Shown one piece after another: positions 23,991 to 32,600 of a stretch of 64,000 bases of DNA (positions within the stretch are counted from its first letter, which is position 1; each line of letters begins with the position of its first letter). Made by a program: the position numbers and the translations under genes. The stretch is from Bedellia somnulentella (lineage: Eukaryota; Arthropoda; Insecta; Lepidoptera; Bedelliidae), in NCBI GenBank assembly GCA_963576735.1, contig OY755178.1, positions 12,524,001-12,588,000 of the forward strand, in the 5' to 3' direction. Under the pieces are notes generated by a model, which saw only the letters and a list, made by a program, of their open reading frames with translations, made no database searches and was not told the origin of the DNA.

Positions 23991-24414
23991 AAAATAATTT
24001 TTAACAAAAAGAAAACCAACTTTATTTGTGAGCCGGTGCCAGCCTCGATGATAATTGATAAAAAGAAGTGTGTATTTCGCACTTCATATACATGTAAAAT
24101 GTAGGGTACCTTGTAGTTGTAGGGTAAATTGATTTTTGTACGTATTACCATTTAAAACGTTAGGCGATAGATATATATTGTTTAGATTGTAATAATCAGA
24201 GATAGATAGTGGGTGAATTTACTTTAATTTAAGAGAATTGTAATATTTAGGTAGGTTGAACTGACGCGTGTGGATTAAAGAAATTGCTAAGGTATTAATC
24301 ACAGTACTCATATTCAATTAAAAAACTTATTTCGTTCTTTTTAGTACTAGATTGTTTATTTTCGGTTGTTTTTCCAACTATGAAGTCGGTTTTCTTTTTG
24401 TTAAAAATTATTTT
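23991..24414. repeat. Inverted-repeat element, 27-bp perfect arms
   Basis: The 27 bases at 23991-24017 recur as an exact reverse complement at 24388-24414. With one mismatch the arms reach 32 bp (to 24022 and from 24383). The right arm joins GAAGTCGGTTTTC, a motif common in lepidopteran repeats. The interior (about 360 bp) has no frame. It could be a MITE-like element or two head-to-head copies of one repeat. Confidence 0.6.
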
Positions 24415-24610
24415 ATTTTACGAGTTTTAGAGATGGGTAGACCTGGCAAAGATGCCTCTCGGATGAGGAAGCGACGGTTACTGTATTATTCTTCGTATTT
24501 CCGGTATTTCTATTATAGTACGATATTAAATAGGCTCAACCATATGTAACCTTACATTGTTCTTAAAATCCTTCGAAAGGCGATGGTCTACAATTCTACA
24601 TCTCAAGAAA

Positions 24611-24787
24611 GACTCAAACGTTCACGCCGAATATCCCTGAAGGGATTAGCAGAGGTAGTAGTACTTTCTGAATATCACGTGACATTGTCACCTGTTGTTC
24701 AGAGTACCCACGATTTGCTTAGGCAGTGTTCTCACGTTATACAGGGCAGGCCTATCGGCATTTTAAACAAATACACTGTCACATGAT
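24611..24787 (-). mobile_element. SINE-B copy, 5'-truncated, diverged
   Basis: The tail side shows CTCAA-like units (CTCAAGAAAGACTCAAA), then GTTCACGCCGAATATCC and a diverged core. It ends at CACTGTCACATGATTG with no tRNA head. The copy is older than most, with many substitutions. Confidence 0.8.
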
Positions 24788-25301
24788 TGTGAGTTTCGAC
24801 AATCCTCTCGACTTCCTGGGATGCCATCATCAGATCCTGGTCTCATGGTACTTTCTCGGTAACAATAACATAACAAAAGAAATGTTTAGTAACCCTGCAC
24901 TTCTCTTCAGAAAAGCTACGAAGAGGAGTATAAATCTATATAGAATGTTGAAAGAACAGTTTCCTAACTCCTAGTGATTGAGGACCCACACCTTCCATCA
25001 TCAGCTCAGCATCATAACAATATGATTTTCAGAAGCAAATGCCAATATAAGTTCAGAAAATATGTAAAACGCGGTACATTAGCCTATAAAATTTGAGGGT
25101 TCCCCTCGATTTCTCCAGGATCCCATCATCAGACCCTGATATCGTCATCATGGTACCAATCCGGGAATATCTTCTTTCGAATAAAAAAATAATAATCAAA
25201 ATCGGTTCATAAATGGCGAAGTATTCGGCGAACAAACATAAAAAACAAAAAAAAAATATACGGTCGAATTGAGAACACTCCTTTTTTTTTGAAGTCGGTT
25301 A
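24788..25301. repeat. Dispersed lepidopteran repeat (GAAGTCGGTT type)
   Basis: Two related segments occur, at about 24790-24870 and 25083-25301, sharing GATCCTGG-like and CATCATCAGA(T/C)CCTG motifs. The second ends in GAATTGAGAACACTCC, a T run and GAAGTCGGTTAAA. I recall this unit as a very common non-coding repeat in moth and butterfly genomes, but cannot name its class. Confidence 0.55.
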
Positions 25302-27342
25302 AATATTCGCCTATATGCCTAGGACTTTAGACGTGCTAACTGAGATAGTAAACCGTAGTATTGACACAGAGACTTTCCCTACTGACTGGAAAACTTCCCA
25401 AGTCACTCCTCTACCTAAAATTCCAAATCCTTTGCATCCTACCGATTTAAGACCAATTAGCATTCTTCCTTGTGCATCAAAGATTTTAGAAAGTGTTGTA
25501 CGGAATCAGCTCTCGGAATATTTAGAAGAGAATAATATTTTACCTGAAAAGCAGTCGGGCTTTCGTAAAAGTCGTTCGACTGCTTCTGCATTGTTGGATA
25601 TAGTTGATAATATTTTGGCAGAAAGAGACAACGGGTACGCTACCATCTTAGTTCTATTAGATTTCTCTAGAGCGTTCGATTGTCTGAGTATTCCCCTTCT
25701 ACTATCGAAGATGGCCTACTATGGATTTGATAGTTCAACAATAAGATGGTTTGCAAGTTATTTGTCAAACAGGGGACAAATGGTGGGTTTGCAATCGGCA
25801 GCGAGGGGTACTCAATGGTCTAGTTGTAGCCTACTGCCCCAGGGAGTTCCTCAGGGATCAATACTAGGCCCACTTCTTTTTATATTATACACTGCCGATA
25901 TCGTAACTTGTTTACAAAAAAATGTATACCATCTTTATGCTGATGATTTGCAATTTATTATTTCAAGTCCGCCGTCTGAAATATCAAATGCTGTAGACAA
26001 AGTTAACGCGCAGTTAGATCGCATTGCAAACTGGGCCAATAGAAATTGTTTGATTCTAAATGCCAAGAAGTCTAAATACTTAATCATGGGAACAAAACAT
26101 CAAATCCGTAGTGCATTAGACTCGTTTGGCGGTAAGAGTATATCCATCATGGGTGATCCAATACAAAGAGTAGTAGAAGCAACTCATCTTGGCTTACTCA
26201 TGGACGGGGAACTCCGGTTCGAAAACCATGTCCTCCGAGTTGTAAGCAATTGCTTCTACCGGCTCAAAATACTTTACAATATAAGGGATTACCTCAGCGA
26301 AAAATTGCGTATTCAGCTGTGTGAATCCCTTATATTGTCGAGGTTAAATTATTGTGATATCGTCTATGATGGATGTATACTTGGCCGGTCAAGGAAGATA
26401 ATTCAACGTGTCCAAAACGCGTGTGCACGTTTTTGTTTCCGAATCCCTCCTCGTACCCACGTTTCTCCGTATTTGAGCGCTGCAAACCTGTTGAACACAA
26501 CAGCTCGTAGGCAGCTACATCTAGCGACTATGTTGTTTGACGTTATTCGTAATGAAACACCGGAATATTTGTTTAATAAAATAAAATGGTCCGCTCAACC
26601 GAGACTGTATAAAATCAGAGCACATCTTCCATTACACCGTACGGCAGCCTTCAGAGGTAGTTTCAGGTTTGCAGCTTCAAAATGTTGGAATGACATCCCT
26701 CCTCCTATCCGTGACGCAGGAAGTAAATTTACTTTTAAACAAAAGCTTAAAAGTTACTTGCTGTCCATACAAAAGTGTGACTCGAAGTCAAGATCCAACA
26801 TGACTCGGTAAAGTTTTTGTACCATTATTTTGCTATATTTGTCTTTGCTTCACTTCTTTTTTTTTTTACATATATTTATTATAAAAACCTTACCTGATAT
26901 GATAACATATATCTTATTAAAAGTTGATATATATTATTTTATTGAGGATAATATATTATATATAGTAAGTATTAAGAATTTGTATATTTAGATGGGTTTA
27001 TCGAATTTTTTGCCATGTTACCTTCCTCGTATTGTTTGTTTATTATTATTTTGGTTATAGTTGTTTTTTGTAAGCCGACCACGCATTGGCACTGGCTGAA
27101 AATCAGCGTTGCCGTTGTTGTTCTAAACACTTCGGTAGCATTATGCTGAGTCAGTGACCAGTTCATAGCTGAGGGGCACTAAATGGAAAATTTAAATTGT
27201 TATATATAAGTTTATTTGTTCTTTTTGTTTAGTTTTAATAATGATTAATTTTGTAGTTTATAAGCTTATTGTTTTAAGATTACTGTTGTGTGTTTAAAGT
27301 GTACCTTTAGTTGTGAATAAATGTTTTTCTTTCTTTCTTTCT
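25302..27342 (+). mobile_element. 5'-truncated LINE with intact RT region
   Basis: The element begins abruptly after the GAAGTCGGTT repeat, holds an open RT frame (25303-26811), about 500 bp of AT-rich 3' UTR, and ends with AATAAATG and (TTTC)n near 27317-27342. The endonuclease and any ORF1 are missing. A possible 5-bp TTAAA duplication is too short to trust. A second LINE of the same clade lies at 36365-37890 on the other strand. Confidence 0.85.
25315..26811 (+). CDS. Non-LTR retrotransposon reverse transcriptase (partial, 498 aa)
   Basis: This encodes the RT of a LINE, which copies element RNA onto a nicked chromosomal target. The frame holds RT blocks in order: DLRPISILP (about residues 42-50), the GFRKSRSTASALLDI block, motif A LLDFSRAFD with catalytic D116, GVPQGSILGPLLF, the YADD box at 208-211, then LGLLMDGELRFENHV and the C-terminal FCFRIPPRTHVSP and PPPIRD region. 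All RT catalytic aspartates are present and there is no internal stop. The N-terminal endonuclease half is gone, so the copy cannot move alone. The ATG at 25315 is only the first methionine in a frame open from 25303. The clade is Jockey/CR1-like. Confidence 0.85.
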   Translation: MPRTLDVLTEIVNRSIDTETFPTDWKTSQVTPLPKIPNPLHPTDLRPISILPCASKILESVVRNQLSEYLEENNILPEKQSGFRKSRSTASALLDIVDNILAERDNGYATILVLLDFSRAFDCLSIPLLLSKMAYYGFDSSTIRWFASYLSNRGQMVGLQSAARGTQWSSCSLLPQGVPQGSILGPLLFILYTADIVTCLQKNVYHLYADDLQFIISSPPSEISNAVDKVNAQLDRIANWANRNCLILNAKKSKYLIMGTKHQIRSALDSFGGKSISIMGDPIQRVVEATHLGLLMDGELRFENHVLRVVSNCFYRLKILYNIRDYLSEKLRIQLCESLILSRLNYCDIVYDGCILGRSRKIIQRVQNACARFCFRIPPRTHVSPYLSAANLLNTTARRQLHLATMLFDVIRNETPEYLFNKIKWSAQPRLYKIRAHLPLHRTAAFRGSFRFAASKCWNDIPPPIRDAGSKFTFKQKLKSYLLSIQKCDSKSRSNMTR

Positions 27343-27356
27343 TAAAAATGACAAAA

Positions 27357-27455
27357 TACGAATATTCGATCGTGTGAGGGAGAAAGAAATAAATTTTAAT
27401 ATGGGTTAGTATGTCTATTATCGTTCTCGATATGCAGAGTTGACCCTCTGTTCTG
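27357..27455 (+). repeat. Dispersed repeat D, plus copy
   Basis: This matches the reverse complement of 23364-23469 over about 100 bp. It lies immediately after the (TTTC)n end of the LINE. Confidence 0.65.
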
Positions 27456-27516
27456 TTGCTAAATAAAATGTTGTATTATGGTTTGAATGGGTATCTATAC
27501 CCTAGAGAATTGTGTT

Positions 27517-27555
27517 GAAAATTTCACATAATGTTACATATTATGTGAAATTTTC
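27517..27555. repeat. Perfect 16-bp hairpin
   Basis: Arms 27517-27532 and 27540-27555 are exact reverse complements (GAAAATTTCACATAAT) around a 7-base loop. The function is unknown. It sits just before the first copy of direct repeat F. Confidence 0.7.
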
Positions 27556-27563
27556 ATGTTCTT

Positions 27564-27745
27564 AATTCACATAACTTATAACGTTTCGAACTAAAACTGA
27601 CATAATATTGTAGTATGCCGCGCATAAAATGTTTAATGTATGAGCGTTGTTTATCATAGATTGACTATAATAAACCCATTCGGCGTCATTTAATACGATT
27701 ATTAATCAAATATTGTTTCACTCGGTTCAGTAGTTATTTGTAAAA
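27564..27745 (+). repeat. Direct repeat F, copy 1
   Basis: About 180 bp that matches 28494-28665 with substitutions and small indels. Shared blocks include TTCACATAACTTA, AAAATGTTTAATGTATGA and TTTATCATAGATTG. The two copies flank the LINE remnant at 27957-28330. Confidence 0.65.
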
Positions 27746-27956
27746 TAGTAATCACCAACAAATTTCAAAAAAGTTGTGAAACCTAACTTGAACTGTATTT
27801 TTTCTGGAATTCAGACGAGCGACGACCATAAGCATTATCATCTTAATATTTTACAAATAGTTGCGGGTATAGCGGTAACTGAAGCAATCAATAGACTAGA
27901 CTAGTGAGTTCTTATCAGAAAATACCGAATGACGTTTCATGATGCTGTTTCTAGTC

Positions 27957-28330
27957 GCTTTTATGTATGGCAGCGAATTTTGGGTGTAGTAGAAGAAGCA
28001 TGAAAGCAGAGTAAAAGCAGTAGGGTGAGCTCGCTCAGGAAAAAAATATGTTAGGTTAAGCGATTGAATGAGAAATAGTGTGCTTTTTGAATGGTGGAGT
28101 GTGAAAAATGATAATGTAAAAGATAGAAAAAGGTATGTGACGATTACATTGGTTTGGGCACGTAAAGTCGATGGATGTAAATTAGTGAGAGTGATATATG
28201 GAGCGAAAATAATGACAAAATTTAATCAAATAGAGGTAATGAGCTCAAAAAGGCAAGCATCTGAGTTGCTAAGACTAAAAGGGCATGTTTGAAAAGATTA
28301 ATGAAGTTATTATAGCTAGAAAGGTTTACC
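27957..28330 (+). pseudogene. Decayed LINE C-terminal region
   Basis: The translation retains MYGSEFWV, then after a stop KKHESRVKAV, then a degenerate ITLVWARKVDG (from the RLRWFGHVKRMD-type motif), KLVRVIYGA, and finally KRACLKRLMK in another frame. This is the order expected at the C-terminus of a LINE pol (YGSETW ... WFGHV ... RACMKRLMNVDEAR). Several stops and shifts show it is long dead. It belongs with the remnants at 11319 and 53640. Confidence 0.6.
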
Positions 28331-28334
28331 GTTG

Positions 28335-28436
28335 CTGGTCGATGTGGGTAATGATAATGACCCATCACCAAGTAGCATCATAAAAATTCTGGAACTCTTG
28401 CTGACTGTTTTTGGTACTTATAGTCGGGAGTGTAAA
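28335..28436 (+). repeat. Diverged SINE-A-like 3' region
   Basis: GACCCATCACCAAGTAGCAT and a TTATAGTCGGGAGTGTAAA end follow the order of the SINE-A second half but are poorly conserved. It directly follows the LINE remnant, so it could be either an old SINE-A or the LINE's own 3' UTR. Confidence 0.4.
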
Positions 28437-28493
28437 AGAGTTGTATCTCCACGAGACTTTGAGTTATTTAACTTTATCTCCGTTCCTAATACA

Positions 28494-28665
28494 GTCACAT
28501 AACTTAAATCATAACGTTTTGAACTAAAATAGGCATAATAAAGAACTATAAGGCCTATAAAATGTTTAATGTATGACTGGTTTTATCATAGATTGGCAAT
28601 AATGAAAACCGTTTTATTAATCGTATTAGTCAAATAATATTTCACTAGGTTCCGCAGGTATTCTT
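28494..28665 (+). repeat. Direct repeat F, copy 2
   Basis: The second copy of the repeat at 27564-27745, in the same orientation. Confidence 0.65.
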
Positions 28666-28801
28666 ACAATCACAAGTTATATGTGACCATTATTTGAAAT
28701 TCTTTGTTTCAGACGCAACTTTAGCCCCTTGAGTTTTCTTTTAAATATGCATGTGCAGCCATAATAATCATTAAAAGACAATATCCTATGTTACAATCTG
28801 T

Positions 28802-29007
28802 GATATAATAATAATAATAGTAAATCTTTATTTTCCAAACACATCAGTATCAGTACAGATAGGATATTACATTAAGATTTTGCTTTATACATCTAATTGA
28901 GTACCTATGGCCCCACACTAGGCAAGCCTGTATCGTGGGTACCGAGTAGTTATAAACAAGATGACAATCCGACAGTAAGAAAAAATATAAAAAACTATAA
29001 GAATTTA
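28802..29007 (-). mobile_element. LINE 3' UTR split by the BEL element
   Basis: Read on the minus strand this ends in GGAAAATAAAGATTTAC and a short ATT run. It contains ACAGGCTTGCCTAGTGTGGG, similar to the LINE 3' UTR near 4505-4535. The BEL/Pao element inserted into it: the sequence resumes at 35756 after the target duplication. Confidence 0.5.
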
Positions 29008-29486
29008 TGGTTGCGCGGGCGGGATAGCTACGAAGGACCAGAGCTGATGAAGGCTCAGCGGATGGCGAAGGTATAGGAAATAGGAAGCAACGTGAGACTC
29101 ACCTCGTTCTCGTAACGGACGACTTGGCTTGGTCAATGGCGGCGGCTCCGTCAACAACGCTGCTGTTTTTCTCTTAAGCGGCTACACTTCCACACACAAC
29201 ACAATCTTATTCAAATAAACAAATAGTCATAAAACTTCAATATAAAACATGCGGGCGCGGTTCAGATGATGCGGTGTACAGCGGTTTTCGATACGGATAT
29301 CTAAGTGCTACTGCTCGCTCGATCGTCTCTCCCCTTCCTGGTCATCCCTCCTCCTCGTATGACATCTCACGCGCAGGTAAGGAAAGGAAAAGGATAGAAT
29401 GAGACGGGATTAACGAGTCCGATCAACTACCCACTTCTAGTTATAAAATAATTTAGGTACGCGGTACGGTAGGTTCGGCGCAAGCA
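29008..29486 (-). repeat. 3' LTR of BEL/Pao element
   Basis: This 479-bp LTR is identical by eye to 35277-35755. In element orientation it begins TGCTTGCGCCGAACC and ends GCAACCA. It would supply polyadenylation signals for the element's RNA. Confidence 0.95.
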
Positions 29487-29493
29487 TCCCCCC
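29487..29493 (-). promoter_or_regulatory. Polypurine tract
   Basis: In element orientation GGGGGGA lies directly against the 3' LTR, where plus-strand DNA synthesis is primed. It is short but correctly placed. Confidence 0.7.
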
Positions 29494-29620
29494 GGGCTTG
29501 AAGTCTCTCGAGATTCAAATACAAATAAACGCAAAATACTGTATAAAATCTAACGCGGCTACTTAAACTAAACTAACGCGGTATAAGAATCTGAACTAAA
29601 ATAATAAAAAAAAACTTAAA

Positions 29621-32600
29621 TTAATTAGGTAGGGGACATAAACGAGTTGCTGGTCGTACATACGAACCAGAAGCCGTCTTAACGCGGGCGACTCTAACTA
29701 CTCCATCCTTCGCGGGAAATACGTCTTCAACAACCCCTAGAGGCCAATGAAGTGGCGGCGCGTTATCCGTTACGACAATAACTACAGTACCAACAGAAAG
29801 AGGACAAGCGGGAGTGTTCCACTTTTGCCTAACCTGTAGCGTGTGCAGATATTCCGATCTCCAGCGCCTCCAGAAGTGTTGCAAAACGCGATCGAGAAGA
29901 ACGTGACGTTCGAGAAGATGAGTCCGATCTTCAACGACTTCAGACGCGGGTAAATACTTTAGCGGGGTGTAAACTAAAAAATGTGCGGGAGTTATCGCGA
30001 GCGGCTCTGCCGGATCAGACGATAGAGTGCGGCAGAGCGGGCGGCTGTTCATGACAGCCTCGACTTGTGTCAGAACAGTCGTCATCTCTTCGTAAGAGAG
30101 CGTTTGCTTCCCGACGACACGAAATAAATGGTTCTTCATACTTTTAATATTTGACTCCCAGTCAGAACCGAAGTGTGGTGCTCTAGGCACATTAAGATTC
30201 CACGTAATACGGTTTTCCGAAAGAATGCGAGAAAATTCGGAACTATATTCACAAGAAATCAAAAATTTGTGAAGTTCATCTAAGTGACGCTTAGCTCCTA
30301 CGTAATTTGTCCCGTTATCTGAGTACATATGCGAAACAGGACCACGGCGTGATAAAAAGCGTTTAAAAACTGACAAAAAGCATGCCGAACTTAAACTAGA
30401 AGCCAACTCGATATGTATGGCTCGAGTTGTCAGACACACGAAAATACAAACGTACGCCTTAACAGTACGTATACCACGTCCACGCGAGGGCGTGATCATA
30501 AAAGGGCCAGCGAAATCTGTACCCGTGTGAACAAATGGCTTAATAGTAGATACAACACGGCAAGCTTTAAGCTCGGACATTTCGGGAAAGTTAGGCTTAG
30601 GGCGTAACTTAAAACATGCAATACATTTAAATATGCGACTACGTATAACATTACGTGCAGAAAATATCCAATAACGTTGTCTTAATATAGACATCATTAG
30701 GTCGGGACCCGCGTGACAGTGTTTTTTGTGATAATAATCTATAATGAGATCAACCACATGATCTTTACGCGGCAAAACAACAGGGTGTTTTTCGCTAAAA
30801 CTTATGTCGGCATTCGACAATCGACCACCTACTAAAATTACATCGTTATTTAAAAATGGTGTAAGTCGCTGAAAGGCACGGTTACAACATTTGCCTGATT
30901 TTAAATTAGAAATTTCATTGTAAAAATAAAATTCTTGTAAGTTTCGTATAATTTTTTGCTCAACAAAATTTAAATCATTGGCGGAAATATAATTGCTGCG
31001 CGGTAATAAATTAAGGAAGCGGTAAATATAAACTAAAACGCGTAATAACTTCGACCACGAAGAATAACGATCAGCAATTCGTAAAACAAGCGGTCTTTCT
31101 GTAGTTTGAACAGCCAACACAACCGCAGGCTTCAGCTCAGGCGGCACCGAAATAGTCGAGGGATCGAATTGGGAAATAGGCCATGCGTCTAGGCTCTCTT
31201 TCATCCATTCCGGACCTTGCCACCAGAGCGGGTGGTTTAATATCTGCGCGGGTGTCAGCCCCCGAGACAAACAATCAGCCGGATTATCGCTTCCCGCGAC
31301 GTGATGAAAATGATCGGAAGATAACTCGGCTTGTATCTTTGAAACGCGGTTAGCTACAAAGGTAGCCCAGCGGTGGGGTGACGAATGTATCCAACACAAA
31401 GCTACAGTCGAATCGGAAAACGCGTGTATACTATTAACACTAACGCGGGCACTACTAACATTCAAAACTATACGTATCAGTTTCGCTAATAAAAGAGCGG
31501 CGCACAACTCTAAACGTGCGAGGGATACCACTTTAGCGGGCGCGACGCGGGACTTCGAACATACTAGGCGAATCGCGCGTGAGTTACTATTTTCTACAAT
31601 AAAGTAAACTACTGCTCCGTATGCCCTTTCGCTGGCATCCGCGAAACCTACCAAGTGTATCACACTTTTACTAACGATGCCTAAATGACGCGGTATGGAA
31701 ATATGATTTAATAAAAGTAGTTCACTACGAAACTTATCCCAAGCAGAGACAACATTCTCTGGAGGGGTTTCATCCCAATCACATCCTAACAACCATAATT
31801 GTTTTATAATTAACTTAGCATATAAGATAACAGGGCCGATAAATCCCATCAGGTCCCACAGTCGCGCGACACAGGATAATATTGAACGCTTTGTAGGACG
31901 TTCGCTAGGTAAGCAAACACTTAACGCAAATTCATCAGTCGTGGGTGACCATGACATACCTAAGACTTTATGTGAATCCGTTTTATCAAACTCAACTAAA
32001 GCTGATAAACGATGCGATTCAGGAAGAGACTCCAGAACTCGCGGCGCGTTACTATTCCATTTAACGAGATCGAACTGACCAAGTTTTAACAACGAAATAA
32101 CTTCATGTGCCGTCTGCACACCTTCTCTGTCGTTTTCGACCGAGTGGACAAAGTCATCCATGTACAGAGAATTATTTAAAATAGCCTTTGCACGCGGAAA
32201 ATTATCACCTTCGTCGTAAACGAGTTGCTTTACTGTGCGAAGCGCGTGGAAAGGGCTGGACTTAAGTCCGAAACAAACTCTATTGAATTGGAAAACATCT
32301 ATTGGTTCATTAGAATTAAAGCGGTATAAAATGCGTTGAAATCTTTTATCGCTTTCCCGCACACCCAGACACAAAAACATCTGGCGTATGTCAGCCGAAA
32401 GTGCTACAGGAAACATGCGAAAGTTTATAATAATTTCAAATAAATTACCTTGTAAGTTCTGACCGCTGTATAAAATATCGTTAAGCGATTTAGAGCTGCT
32501 AGTCTTCGCGCTAGCGTCCAAGACAATACGAAGTTTAGTGGTAGCCTTATCTTCCCGTAGAACCCCGTGGTGTGGGATATAATAAGCAGGCTTAATCTGC

